Shown one piece after another: positions 35,094-44,298 of a stretch of 64,000 nucleotides of DNA. The notes under the pieces were generated by a model, which had not been told where the DNA came from, ran no database searches, and saw nothing but the letters and a program-made list of their open reading frames with translations. The first letter of the stretch is position 1. Each line of letters begins with the position of its first letter. The position numbers were made by a program, and so were the translations under genes. The DNA is from Gordonibacter sp. An230 (GTDB lineage Bacteria; Actinomycetota; Coriobacteriia; Coriobacteriales; Eggerthellaceae), in NCBI RefSeq assembly GCF_002159915.1, contig NZ_NFJP01000016.1:18052-82051 (forward strand). Reading direction: 5' to 3'.

Positions 35094-36239
35094 ATGGATT
35101 TCGGAAAGACCGAGGAGCAGGAGTTGCTGCTCGAAAGCCTGAAAACCGTCTACGAGCGGGGGGATTTCGACACTTATTTCAAGGAATGCGATCAAAACCA
35201 TGAATATCCTCAGAAAGCTGTCGACAGCTTGGTGGAAGCCGGGTTCTCCGCGCTCGGCATTCCCGAGGAGTTCGGTGGCACTCCGACCGACATCATGACC
35301 CAGATCATGGTGGCTGAAGAGGCGCATGCGCTTGGGTATCCGTCGCTGTGCTGGATCAACTTCTCCACTGAGGTGGACGACATCCTCGCCTTCGGCAACG
35401 AAGCCCAGCAGAAAGAGATTCTGAAGTACGCGCTTCAAGGCATCAAGCCCTTTACATTGGGCTTCACAGAACCTCAAGCCGGTTCCGATAGCGCCGCCAT
35501 GGCGACCACCGCCACCAAGCGCGAAGGCAAGGTGTACGTCAACGGAAACAAGACGTTCAACACGAGCGCTGACCGCGCGCCGTACATGCTGTGCGTGTGC
35601 CGCAGCGGCATCAACGAGAATCCGTACAAGGATTTCAGCATGTACCTGTTTCCGATGGATCGTCCTGGCATCACCATCGAGAAGCTCGACAAGATCGGCA
35701 ACAACATGTGCGGCACCTACGAGGTGCACCTCGACAACGTCGAGTGCGACGAGAGCGATCTCGTCGGAGTCGAGGGCAGGGGCTTTTATCAGCTGATGAA
35801 GAACTTCGAAGTGGAGCGTCTGACCATCTGCGCCGCCAACGTGGGCATGGCTCGCTGCGCGTACGATGAGGCCGTGAAGTACGCCGGCCAACGCGAGCAG
35901 TTTGGCAAGACGATCGGCTCCTTCCAGCTCATCCAGGAAAAGATTGTCGACATGAAGATCAAGATCGAGAACATGCAGAACATGCTGTACAAGGCCGCTT
36001 GGAAGAAGATGAACGGCGAGTCCATCTCCATCGATTCCTCGCTTGTGAAGCGCTACACCGGGCAGGCCGCGTTCCAGGTCATCGACGACGCCATGCAGAT
36101 CATGGGCGGCATCGGGTACACGCACGACTGCCGCATTTCCCGCCTGTGGCGCGATCAGCGCGTCTACCGCATCATGGCCGGTACCGAGGAGATCATGGTG
36201 CATACGGCGGGGCGCGCGCTCATCAAGGAAGCCCAGTAG
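35094..36239 (+). CDS. Acyl-CoA dehydrogenase, CaiA-like (module B)
   Basis: A 381-residue flavoprotein paralogous to the one at 19815: MDFGKTEEQELLLESL, GFTEPQAGSDSAA and REQFGKTIGSFQLIQEK. As in the paralogue, the Tyr-Glu-Gly-Thr base site reads Met-Ala-Gly-Thr, and a Glu is found in FEVERL near residue 241. First gene of an operon with EtfB and EtfA directly after it, so ETF is its electron partner. It may oxidise an acyl-CoA or, as CaiA does with crotonobetainyl-CoA, reduce an enoyl-CoA. The ATG follows GGGAGTGCTGCG. Confidence 0.92.
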   Translation: MDFGKTEEQELLLESLKTVYERGDFDTYFKECDQNHEYPQKAVDSLVEAGFSALGIPEEFGGTPTDIMTQIMVAEEAHALGYPSLCWINFSTEVDDILAFGNEAQQKEILKYALQGIKPFTLGFTEPQAGSDSAAMATTATKREGKVYVNGNKTFNTSADRAPYMLCVCRSGINENPYKDFSMYLFPMDRPGITIEKLDKIGNNMCGTYEVHLDNVECDESDLVGVEGRGFYQLMKNFEVERLTICAANVGMARCAYDEAVKYAGQREQFGKTIGSFQLIQEKIVDMKIKIENMQNMLYKAAWKKMNGESISIDSSLVKRYTGQAAFQVIDDAMQIMGGIGYTHDCRISRLWRDQRVYRIMAGTEEIMVHTAGRALIKEAQ

Positions 36240-36257
36240 GGCATCGGGGGGTTCGCC

Positions 36258-37019
36258 ATGGATACGGTTGCATGTTACAAAGTAGTGCCTGACGAGCAGG
36301 ACATCGTCGTCAACTTCGACAACACGCTGAACATGGATCGCGCCAAGTCCGTTATCGGCGAGTACGATCTTATGGCCATCGAGGAGGTGGTGAGCATCGC
36401 CGATGCGACGGGCGGTCGGGCCGTGCTTTTGACTGCGGGAGACGAGAGGGTAACCGACTCCAAGCTGGTCAAAGCGGCCCTCTCGCGCGGTGCCGCGGAG
36501 CTGTACGCCGTTGTCGATCCGGCGTTGGCGTCGGCTGACGCGTTTCAAACGGCCGCCGTGCTTGCCGCCGCGTTGAGAAAAATGAAGTTTGACGTGGCGT
36601 TGTTCGGCGAGGGCTCGTCCGACTTGTATGCGCAGCAGGTTGGATCGCTCGTCGGATTCCTGCTGGGGGCTCCCGTCCTCAACGCGGTGAGCCGCATCGA
36701 GGTGAGCGATGGCAAGATCGCCATCGAGCGCACCTTAGAGCGCGAGGTGGAGGTGCTCGAGGCTGTGTCGCCGGTTGTTCTTTCGACGACGGCCGATATC
36801 AATGTCCCTCGCATTCCCCAGTTGAAGGACATTTTGGCGGCGGGCAAGAAGCCGATGACCGTGTGGTCGCTCGACGAGGTTGGCGGTTTGCCGGCGTCGT
36901 CGGTTGAAACGGTGTCGGTGCTTGCTCCGGCAAGCATCGAGCGCAAGATGGTTGTGTACGAAGACGCTTCGGCCGAGAGCATTCGCGCCTTGGCCTCCGA
37001 TATTCGAGCTTTGCGGTAG
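36258..37019 (+). CDS. etfB: Electron transfer flavoprotein beta subunit (FixA-like)
   Basis: A 253-residue EtfB/FixA protein. It begins with CYKVVPDEQDI and holds NFDNTLNMDRAKSVIGEYDLMAIEEV, the family N-terminal pattern. FDVALFGEGSSDLYAQQVG is the nucleotide-binding region. It partners EtfA 12 bases downstream. Together with FixC/FixX at the end of the operon this gives a complete FixABCX set. In that system electron bifurcation between NADH, ferredoxin and quinone is known, but the operon could equally run simple ETF transfer. Confidence 0.93.
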   Translation: MDTVACYKVVPDEQDIVVNFDNTLNMDRAKSVIGEYDLMAIEEVVSIADATGGRAVLLTAGDERVTDSKLVKAALSRGAAELYAVVDPALASADAFQTAAVLAAALRKMKFDVALFGEGSSDLYAQQVGSLVGFLLGAPVLNAVSRIEVSDGKIAIERTLEREVEVLEAVSPVVLSTTADINVPRIPQLKDILAAGKKPMTVWSLDEVGGLPASSVETVSVLAPASIERKMVVYEDASAESIRALASDIRALR

Positions 37020-37031
37020 GGCGGTGAGGAC

Positions 37032-37976
37032 ATGAGCGCATTCAGTGCGATTTGGGTTGTGGGGGAAGACCCCGAAAGCTATGCGCCGCTGTGCGCGGTG
37101 GCGAAGCGGCTGGGCGAGAAGGTGGAAGCCGTCTGGATCGGCTCCCCTGACGAGATGCCCCTAGAGCGGGTGCGAGGGGCGTGCGCCGTTCGCGTAGTGC
37201 CGATGGAAGAGGGCGCGTTGTTCGAAGACTGCATCGGGTCCGTTGCCGCGAGCGCTGCCGAGAGGCGTCCGGACGCCGTGCTGCTTTCCACGAGCAAGCG
37301 CATGCGGTTGGCGGCGGCATGCATCGCCGCCGCGATGGGGACGCGGGTGATCAACGATACGATCCGCGTGGACATTGAGGGCGGAGCGCTTGAGGCCGAG
37401 CATATGGCGTATGGCGGCAGCGCTTTCAGCGTCGAGCGCGCGAATCCGGGCGCGGCTGTTGTATTGCTGAGCGAGGGATTGCTGCTGAACGAGCCGCCTG
37501 CCGACGCCCTCTGCGAGGAGCCGTCCGTGAGCGAAGCGAAGGCAGGGGCGATGCCGAGCGGGTTTTCGCTGGTGGAGCGTAAGCCACGTAGTGCGGAGTC
37601 GGTCAACCTCGCTGCAGCGAAGCGCGTGGTGAGCGCGGGCCGCGGCATCGCCGAGCGGGGCGATCTCTGTCTGATCGAGCAGCTTGCCGAGGCCCTCGAG
37701 GCCGAGGTGGGCTGCACGCGGCCGCTTGCGGAAGGCTCGAATTGGCTGGCTCGCGAGCGTTATATCGGCGTGTCGGGCGCCATGATCAAGCCCGAATTGT
37801 TCGTGGCTGTAGGGGTGTCGGGCCAGGTTCAGCATATGGTGGGAGCGAATCGGGCCAAAACCATCGTGGCTATCAACAAAGACAAGAGTGCTCCGGTGTT
37901 CAAGCAGGCCGATTATGGAATCGTCGGCGATCTATACGAGGTGGTCCCGCAGTTGGTGGCAGAGCTGAAGGCGTAG
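37032..37976 (+). CDS. etfA: Electron transfer flavoprotein alpha subunit (FixB-like)
   Basis: 314 residues. The C-terminal FAD domain is clear: VVSAGRGIAERGDLCLIEQLAEAL, YIGVSGAMIKPELFVAVGVSGQVQHMVG and AINKDKSAPVFKQADYGIVGD, which form the EtfA FAD signature. The N-terminal domain is more divergent. It pairs with EtfB and should carry electrons between the dehydrogenase at 35094 and FixC at 42677. The ATG follows GGGCGGTGAGGAC. Confidence 0.94.
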   Translation: MSAFSAIWVVGEDPESYAPLCAVAKRLGEKVEAVWIGSPDEMPLERVRGACAVRVVPMEEGALFEDCIGSVAASAAERRPDAVLLSTSKRMRLAAACIAAAMGTRVINDTIRVDIEGGALEAEHMAYGGSAFSVERANPGAAVVLLSEGLLLNEPPADALCEEPSVSEAKAGAMPSGFSLVERKPRSAESVNLAAAKRVVSAGRGIAERGDLCLIEQLAEALEAEVGCTRPLAEGSNWLARERYIGVSGAMIKPELFVAVGVSGQVQHMVGANRAKTIVAINKDKSAPVFKQADYGIVGDLYEVVPQLVAELKA

Positions 37977-38005
37977 CGGTCAAAGCAATGCAAGGAGGAA
38001 GCGCA

Positions 38006-38464
38006 ATGGATCAAGCGTATTTGGGCGGTTTGGCGAGGAACGTCAACGAGGGGCCGACCCCCTTCGTCAATCTCGCGAAGCTCCAACCGGAAATCGTCGA
38101 GGAGCGCCATGTGCGCCTGGGCCTTCCGATTCAAGGACTTCATATGAACCATGTGGGAATCGCGTATGCGGGAAGCGAGTTCGTTTTGGCCGAGATAGCG
38201 GGTGGCACCTTGTTCATGGCCACCTATGGCGACGACGAGTTCGTGCCCATTCTCAAAGGCGTCGATATCAAGTTCTTGAAGCCGGGAACGAAAGACCTTC
38301 ATGTTGAACTTGCTTTGACCGAGAAGGAGGCCGAAGAGAAGATCGGGCCGGTGCGCGAGCGCGGACGCGGCGATTATTTCCTGGCCGTTGAAGTGCGTGA
38401 TGCGGACGACGACGTGGTTGCGGCTTTCGACTTCAACTACTACGCCCTCCCCGCCCAGAAGTAG
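38006..38464 (+). CDS. Hotdog-fold thioesterase-like protein (DUF4442/PaaI type)
   Basis: A 152-residue protein with a hotdog pattern: the helix segment HMNHVGIAYAGSEFVLAEIAGGTLFMATYG, then strands DIKFLKPGTKDLHVELAL and GDYFLAVEVRDADDDVVAAFDFNYYAL. Related proteins hydrolyse acyl-CoA thioesters, which would release the end product or prevent CoA trapping. No catalytic residue can be fixed with confidence. The ATG follows AAGGAGGAAGC. It lies in the middle of the module B operon. Confidence 0.7.
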   Translation: MDQAYLGGLARNVNEGPTPFVNLAKLQPEIVEERHVRLGLPIQGLHMNHVGIAYAGSEFVLAEIAGGTLFMATYGDDEFVPILKGVDIKFLKPGTKDLHVELALTEKEAEEKIGPVRERGRGDYFLAVEVRDADDDVVAAFDFNYYALPAQK

Positions 38465-38494
38465 CAATCGGTTGCTCGAGAAGGAGGATTCGAT

Positions 38495-39862
38495 ATGAAA
38501 CGCTATGATGCGATCGTCATTGGTGCGGGTGTCGGTGGCTTGGGTGCCGCCTTGCTCATGGCGAGCGCGGGCAAGCGCGTGGCCTTGTTCGAGAAGCGTG
38601 CGTGGCCCGGCGGGCGCATCGGGTCGTCGAAGCGCGACGGCTTCACGGTCGATTTCGGAGTGCACCTTATTTCCCGGGGAGAGAAAGGTCCCCTCATTCA
38701 GCTGCTCGACCGCTGCGGCGTCGACCACGGCATCGAGTTCACGAAGGTGCGCCCCATACAGTCGACCGGCGGCGAGAATTTCAAGTTCCCGCAGGATCTC
38801 AAAGGCCGTGTGCCCGATAAGGATTTTGACGCCGTCATCAAAATGGTGACGGATGTGAAGGGCATGAGCGACGAAGAGACGCACGAGTTCGACAGTCAAA
38901 CGCTTGAGGAGTTTCTCGATGGGTACACAACCGATCCGTTCGTGCATGCGTGCGTGAGCCAGATCGGCTTCATCTATTGCTGCATTCCTGAGTATCGCTT
39001 GTCGGCGGGCGAGTTCGCACGATGCTTGAAGTGGGAGGCCGAGGCCCATGCGTCGGGGTATCCCTCCGGAGGCTGCATCGCCATTCTGAACGCGTATATG
39101 AACGGTTTGGAGCAGTATGGCGTCGATACGTATTTCGGCACGCCGGTCGACAAGGTCGTCGTCGAAGGCGGGAAAGCCGTCGGCGTGCTTGCCGGCAGGG
39201 AGGAATATCGTGCCGACATGATCGTGTCGAATGCCGGCATCCAGGAGACCGTCTCCGATCTGGTGGGTGCGGAGCACTTCGACGCGGCTTACGTCGACTA
39301 CGTGAAAAGCCTCGAGATATCGTTCGTGTCCATCATCGCGCGCTTTGCGCTCGACACGGTCATCAGCCCTGAGATCAAGATGCTGTCGGGCTTCTCGTCG
39401 GTGCCCGTCAAGGAGTACAACGACAAGCTGATGGCGGGCGAGGTGCCCGAGGAGTTGAACTCGTTCATCGTCGTGCCGTCGAGCTTCGATTCGTCGGTGG
39501 CGCCCGAGGGCAAGCAGCTCGTCATGATGACGACGGCTGTTCCTGCGGGCATCAAAGACGAATACTGCCCGGCGATCCTAGAAGCGCTCATCGATTTGGC
39601 TGAGACCCATTTCCCGGGGTTGCGCGAGCATGCGCTTTTTGTCGAAAAGGTCTTCCCTTCCGACGCCGCTCGGATCATGGGGGAAGACGGCGCGGGCATC
39701 GGCATCGCCCAGCAGGCGGGTCAGGCTGGCAAAGACCGTCCGGCCATCAAAACTCCGGTCGAAGGCCTGTACATCGTCGGGGCCGAGGCCGGCGGTGCCG
39801 GTGTAGGCACCGAACTCGCAGCCAACAGTGCTATCGAGTTCTTCGACACGTACGTGGCGTAA
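38495..39862 (+). CDS. CrtI/phytoene-desaturase-like FAD oxidoreductase
   Basis: 455 residues with the FAD fold AIVIGAGVGGLGAALLMASAGKRVALFEKR at the N-terminus and GLYIVGAEAGGAGVGTELAANSA at the C-terminus, the two signatures of phytoene-desaturase-like amine oxidase family proteins. Carotenoid genes are absent, so it probably acts on another unsaturated compound of module B, or as a second electron carrier. The ATG follows AGAAGGAGG. Both neighbours are CoA-metabolism genes in the same operon. Confidence 0.8.
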   Translation: MKRYDAIVIGAGVGGLGAALLMASAGKRVALFEKRAWPGGRIGSSKRDGFTVDFGVHLISRGEKGPLIQLLDRCGVDHGIEFTKVRPIQSTGGENFKFPQDLKGRVPDKDFDAVIKMVTDVKGMSDEETHEFDSQTLEEFLDGYTTDPFVHACVSQIGFIYCCIPEYRLSAGEFARCLKWEAEAHASGYPSGGCIAILNAYMNGLEQYGVDTYFGTPVDKVVVEGGKAVGVLAGREEYRADMIVSNAGIQETVSDLVGAEHFDAAYVDYVKSLEISFVSIIARFALDTVISPEIKMLSGFSSVPVKEYNDKLMAGEVPEELNSFIVVPSSFDSSVAPEGKQLVMMTTAVPAGIKDEYCPAILEALIDLAETHFPGLREHALFVEKVFPSDAARIMGEDGAGIGIAQQAGQAGKDRPAIKTPVEGLYIVGAEAGGAGVGTELAANSAIEFFDTYVA

Positions 39863-39883
39863 CGCGAAGGGGGCGTGGAGAAC

Positions 39884-41125
39884 ATGGCGAAGCGAAGCGA
39901 TATACCTGCATTCGGAAACCTCCAGGGGGTCAAGGTTGTGGTGTCGGCCGTGTCGACGGCCGGGCCTTTTGCGGGGGAGTTGTTTGCCGAAAACGGTGCC
40001 GACGTCATTTGGCTCGAGCCACCGAAGGGTCTTGATCCGTATCGATGGACGCAGGATGGATGGGGTGTGCAGAACGAGCATCGCAACATGCGCAACCTCA
40101 TGCTCGATGTGGTTTCGCCCGAAGGGCGCGACGTGTTTTTGAAGGTCATCGAGGATGTCGACATATTCATTGAGGCTTCCCGTGGAGGGCAATGGGAAAA
40201 GTGGGGTTATTCCGACGAACTCTTGTGGGAACGCAATCCCCGTTTGGTGATCGGCCATATGTCGGGTTACGGGCTTACGGGCGACCCTGCTTACGTGAAT
40301 TTACCCGGGTACGACTTCACGGTGAACGCATTTTCGGGTCTCATGTACTTGAACGGGTACAAAGATGGCCCTCCTTATATGATCCAGAAATTCGTGACGG
40401 ATTACTATGCGGGATTGTTTGCGTATGGCTCGGCGCTTGCCGGATACGTGAGCGCCTTGCGTTCGGGGAAGGGGGAAAGCTTCGACCTCGCTCAGTACGA
40501 GGCGGCTGTGCGCTGCCAAGCAGGTCTGTTCGGGAAATGGTTCGAGAAGCGTATCCAAGAAGAGCGCGGTGCCGGCGCTCCTCGCGACAACATCTCGGCT
40601 GGTGCGGGGTACTACGAATGCGGGGATGGCGAAGGCGTGTACCTGTTCACGGCAGGCGCGTCTACGGTGAAGAAGGCCGTGGAGTTCTTCGGGCTCGAAT
40701 ACGGAAGCGACTTGTTTCCCGAGGGCATGCCGTCGGTGGGCATCAACTCCGAAGGGGCGCCGGTGTTCGACGCGGCCATCGAATCGTATGCAGCTGAGCA
40801 TACCGCGGCCGAATTCGCCGAAGCTATGGCCGAGATCGGCATCCCGTGCTCGGTGGTCATGAATTACGAGATGATGGAGAGCCATCCGCACTACCTTGCT
40901 CGCGGCACGTGGGTTGAATGGGATACCGTCGATGGCAAGCGCGTGAAAGGCGTGACGTCGGTGCCGCGTTTCTCCAACCGTCCCTCGAAGATTTGGCGCG
41001 GGTGTCCTTCCCAAGGCATGGACAACGAAGACATTCTGGCCGAGGCGGGCTTCGACGAAGACGATATCGCAGCGCTCTACGACAAGGGCGTGCTGCGCAA
41101 GTCGGACTACGTTGGCGGGCTTTGA
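39884..41125 (+). CDS. CaiB/BaiF family CoA-transferase (module B)
   Basis: A 413-residue class III CoA-transferase, the third in the window. FGNLQGVKVVVSAVSTAGPFAGELFAENGADVI and HMSGYGLTGDPAYVN match the module A copies. The C-terminal SVPRFSNRPSKIWRGCPSQGMDNEDIL is also shared. The ATG at 39884 has GAAGGGGGCGTGGAG before it. Its stop overlaps the ligase start (TGATG). Having both transferase and ligase suggests the ligase primes the cycle and the transferase recycles CoA from the product, as in carnitine metabolism. Confidence 0.9.
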   Translation: MAKRSDIPAFGNLQGVKVVVSAVSTAGPFAGELFAENGADVIWLEPPKGLDPYRWTQDGWGVQNEHRNMRNLMLDVVSPEGRDVFLKVIEDVDIFIEASRGGQWEKWGYSDELLWERNPRLVIGHMSGYGLTGDPAYVNLPGYDFTVNAFSGLMYLNGYKDGPPYMIQKFVTDYYAGLFAYGSALAGYVSALRSGKGESFDLAQYEAAVRCQAGLFGKWFEKRIQEERGAGAPRDNISAGAGYYECGDGEGVYLFTAGASTVKKAVEFFGLEYGSDLFPEGMPSVGINSEGAPVFDAAIESYAAEHTAAEFAEAMAEIGIPCSVVMNYEMMESHPHYLARGTWVEWDTVDGKRVKGVTSVPRFSNRPSKIWRGCPSQGMDNEDILAEAGFDEDDIAALYDKGVLRKSDYVGGL

Positions 41126-42660
41126 TGGCGCCGCGGTCGCTTTCCGAAGCTTTCGACGCGTCGGTCTTGAGCCATTGCGACAAAGTTGCTGTGCGCTTCA
41201 AGGGCAGGGAGCTCACGTACCGCGATCTTGGGGCACGGGTCAAGAAGCTGGCCGGAGGGCTTGCGGCGCTTGGTGTTCGCTCGGGGGATCGCGTTGTCAT
41301 GATCAGCGCGAATCAGCCTGCTTGCATGGAATGTTTGCTTGCTTGTCTGCGCGTGGGCGCGGTGTACGAGCCGTGCAACGTCAGGCTCGCCCCGTCGGTT
41401 ACCAAACGCGTGATCGAGCGGTCGGGCGCAAGCGTGGCGGTGGTGTCCGGGGAACTGTATCCTGCGATGCGCGAGCTCTTTGAGGAGGTCGCGCATCCGG
41501 TTCGTGTGGTGGTGACGGGGGCATCGCCGGATGAGGCGCACGATGGCGCGATCGACTACGAGAGGCTCGTCGAGGGGTCGTCTCCTTGCGATTCGAGCGT
41601 TCGCGTTGCCTCTTCCGACGTTGTGTTGCTTTTGCACACGAGCGGCACGACTGGTCTGCCACGCGGTGTCCTGCATACGCACGAGGCGCTTGCGAGGCGT
41701 GTTGCCGCCGATCAGCGGACCATGGCATTCGAAGAGGGTTGCGTCACGCTGTGCGTGCTCCCTTTGTTCCACGTGACGTTCGTGTCGGCGCTCATCACGT
41801 TGCTTGTGGGCGGCGAGCTGGTCATGGCGAGCTCGCGCAAGGCGACCGACCTGCTTGCCGCCATCAAAGACTTCGGCGTGACGCATCTGTGCGTAGTGCC
41901 CTTTTTGCTCAGGCTTATTGTGGCGCAAGTGCAGCGAGAGAGAGCGTGCATCGACACGCTTCGCTTTGTTATTTACGGTGGGGAGCCGGTTGACGAGGGG
42001 TTGCTCGCCTGTTGCCAGGAGCTATTCTCATGCAAGTTCATGCAGGGCTACGGGATGACCGAGACATTGGGAGCGGTGACCATGTTGCTGCCCGAGCATC
42101 ATCGGCATGCTGAAAATCTTCTCACGGCTGGCATGCCGCTGCCGGGCGTGGAGGTGAGGATCATCGACGACGGCGGCGAAGAGCTTCCGCAGGGTGTCGC
42201 GGGGGAGGTGACGGTCAAAACCGACACGCTTATGAAAGGCTATGCGTGCGACGAGGAGCGCACACGCCAAGTGGTTCGCGACGGGTGGTACCTTACGGGC
42301 GATATAGGCATGCTCGATGATCGGGGATTCCTTGTTTTGATTGATCGCAAGAGCAACATGGTCATCACGGGCGGCGAGAACGTGTATCCGCTTGAAGTGG
42401 AGCGATGCATTCGCATGCTCGACGATGTCGCGGATGTTGCGGTTGCGGGCGTGCCCGACGCGTACTGGGGCGAGTCCATCGTGGCGTGCGTCGTGCGTGT
42501 TGATGGATCGTCCCTGACGGAGCGAGACGTGGTGGCTCATTGCGCGCACTGTCTGGGCGGGTACAAGAAACCGCGAAAGGTGATATTCGCGCAGAGGATT
42601 GAGCGCGGTGCGTCGGGGAAGGTGTCCAAGGCATTTCTCGACGAATTGATTGGCCGATAG
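41125..42660 (+). CDS. AMP-forming acyl-CoA ligase (module B)
   Basis: 511 residues of the acyl-activating enzyme family. LLLHTSGTTGLPRGVLHTH near residue 167 is the P-loop-like motif, QGYGMTET near 307 and YLTGDIGMLDDRGFLVLIDRKSNMVITGGENVYPLEVE near 390 are the adenylate motifs, and a C-terminal Lys lies in GASGKVSKAFL. It converts an acid, ATP and CoA to acyl-CoA. Unlike its module A counterpart, it has no fused metallo-beta-lactamase domain. The start overlaps the transferase stop by one base. Confidence 0.9.
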   Translation: MAPRSLSEAFDASVLSHCDKVAVRFKGRELTYRDLGARVKKLAGGLAALGVRSGDRVVMISANQPACMECLLACLRVGAVYEPCNVRLAPSVTKRVIERSGASVAVVSGELYPAMRELFEEVAHPVRVVVTGASPDEAHDGAIDYERLVEGSSPCDSSVRVASSDVVLLLHTSGTTGLPRGVLHTHEALARRVAADQRTMAFEEGCVTLCVLPLFHVTFVSALITLLVGGELVMASSRKATDLLAAIKDFGVTHLCVVPFLLRLIVAQVQRERACIDTLRFVIYGGEPVDEGLLACCQELFSCKFMQGYGMTETLGAVTMLLPEHHRHAENLLTAGMPLPGVEVRIIDDGGEELPQGVAGEVTVKTDTLMKGYACDEERTRQVVRDGWYLTGDIGMLDDRGFLVLIDRKSNMVITGGENVYPLEVERCIRMLDDVADVAVAGVPDAYWGESIVACVVRVDGSSLTERDVVAHCAHCLGGYKKPRKVIFAQRIERGASGKVSKAFLDELIGR

Positions 42661-42676
42661 AGGGAGGCTGAAGTTT

Positions 42677-43966
42677 ATGGCAGCTGATTTCGACGCAATC
42701 GTGGTGGGCGCTGGCTGCGCGGGCTCGGTTGCGGCTTATGTGCTGGCAGCCAAGGGGAAGAGCGTGCTGCTTGTGGAGCGCGGCGAGGATGCCGGTTCGA
42801 AGAACATGACGGGTGGGAGGCTGTATGCCCATGCGCTTCGCGAGGTGCTGCCGCATTTTGAGGACAACGCCCCTCTCGAGCGCAAGATAACAACCGAGCG
42901 CATCTCTCTTATCACTCAGGATGAGTGCACGACGGTGTCGTTCGCCTCGCCTCGTTTGGGCGAGGCTGCCTGTGATTCGTATGCGGTGCTGCGCGGCCCA
43001 TTCGACCGCTGGCTTGCTTCTCAGGCTGAAGATGCTGGTGCCGAGTGCGTGTTCGGCATCGCTGTCGAGGACGTGCTGTGGGATGAGGATCGCATCGCCG
43101 GCATAGTGGCGGGTGGCGATGCTCTGACTGCCGAGGTGGTCATCATAGCCGATGGCGTGAATTCGCTGCTGACCGAGAAGGCGAAATTGGCGTCGCGTCC
43201 TCGGCCGCATCAGATTGCCGTTGGCGTGAAAGAGACCATCGCCTTGTCCGAGCGCGTCATCAGTGATCGGTTTTGCGCAGCTGACGGCGAGGGGTCTGCA
43301 TGGCTTTTTGCCGGTGCCGCCACGCAGGGGCATGTGGGAGGCGGCTTCCTTTACACAAATCGCGATTCCATATCTATAGGACTCGTGGCCACCTTGTCTG
43401 ATTTGTGCACATCGGCGGTGCCGATCTACCAGATGATGGAGGACTTCAAGGCGCATCCTTCCATCGCCCCTCTTTTGCGAGGCGGTTCGCTTGCGGAGTA
43501 TTCTGGCCACCTGATTCCAGAAGGGGGTTTGGCGATGGTGCCCGAGCTTTGCCGCGATGGGTGCCTTGTGGCGGGAGATGCGGCAATGCTGTGCATTAAC
43601 CTGGGATACCAGGTGCGAGGGATGGACTATGCCATCGCGTCGGGGCGCATCGCCGCCGAAGTGGCCGCTGAAGCGCTTGATGCGGGCGACACGTCGGCGA
43701 ATCGTTTGTCGGCATACAAGCTAAAGCTTTCCGAGAGCTTCGTGCTGAAGGATATGCAGGCGCATCGCGATTTCCCGGCGTTTATGGAAGGGACTCCGCG
43801 CATATTCAAGGGCTATCCCGAGATGGCGGCTGATATCATGCGGGGCATGTTCGCGGTCGACGGTTCGCCGGTGAGGCCGATGAAGCGCATCGCGATGGAG
43901 CCGGTGAAGAGAATGGGCGTGCTCACGTTGCTCAAGGATGTTCGAAGGGGGATGAGGGCGCTGTGA
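42677..43966 (+). CDS. fixC: FixC-like flavoprotein (ETF:quinone oxidoreductase family), module B
   Basis: 429 residues, paralogous to the protein at 12600. AIVVGAGCAGSVAAYVLAAKGKSVLLVERG is the N-terminal FAD fold, followed by GSKNMTGGRLYAHAL, a block shared with the other copy. GDAAMLCINLGYQVRGMDYAIASGRIAAE is the C-terminal FAD motif. It should take electrons from EtfAB of the same operon and pass them to menaquinone. The GTGA overlap with fixX repeats the arrangement of module A. Confidence 0.9.
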   Translation: MAADFDAIVVGAGCAGSVAAYVLAAKGKSVLLVERGEDAGSKNMTGGRLYAHALREVLPHFEDNAPLERKITTERISLITQDECTTVSFASPRLGEAACDSYAVLRGPFDRWLASQAEDAGAECVFGIAVEDVLWDEDRIAGIVAGGDALTAEVVIIADGVNSLLTEKAKLASRPRPHQIAVGVKETIALSERVISDRFCAADGEGSAWLFAGAATQGHVGGGFLYTNRDSISIGLVATLSDLCTSAVPIYQMMEDFKAHPSIAPLLRGGSLAEYSGHLIPEGGLAMVPELCRDGCLVAGDAAMLCINLGYQVRGMDYAIASGRIAAEVAAEALDAGDTSANRLSAYKLKLSESFVLKDMQAHRDFPAFMEGTPRIFKGYPEMAADIMRGMFAVDGSPVRPMKRIAMEPVKRMGVLTLLKDVRRGMRAL

Positions 43967-44262
43967 TTGATGCGGCTTCTTGGACGGTCAATGTGGATGA
44001 GAAGTTGGCCGTCGACAAGTTCAACGTCGACGAGGAGAACGCGCATATTGTGGTGCGCTCCCGTCCCAGCGAAGCGGAATTCGATAAGTTGGTGCTGTGC
44101 TGTCCGGCGGGTTTGTACAAGCGCACTCCCGAAGGCGAGACCGAGTTTGACTATGCGGGATGCCTTGAATGCGGCACGTGCCGTATATTGTGCGGCGACA
44201 CTATTTTGGAAAAGTGGACGTTTCCGCAGGGAGGCATGGGCGTGTCGTATCGATACGGCTAA
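43963..44262 (+). CDS. fixX: FixX-like ferredoxin, module B
   Basis: A 99-residue FixX-type ferredoxin with CCPAGLYKRTPEGE and GCLECGTCRILCGD, the 4Fe-4S cysteine motifs. It starts at a GTG overlapping the fixC stop. Last gene of the operon beginning at 35094, completing EtfB-EtfA-FixC-FixX. The C-terminal WTFPQGGMGVSYRYG is nearly the same as in the module A copy. Confidence 0.9.
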   Translation: MIDAASWTVNVDEKLAVDKFNVDEENAHIVVRSRPSEAEFDKLVLCCPAGLYKRTPEGETEFDYAGCLECGTCRILCGDTILEKWTFPQGGMGVSYRYG

Positions 44263-44298
44263 AGAATCCTCGGCCATCTCTGGTATTAAATTCGATCA

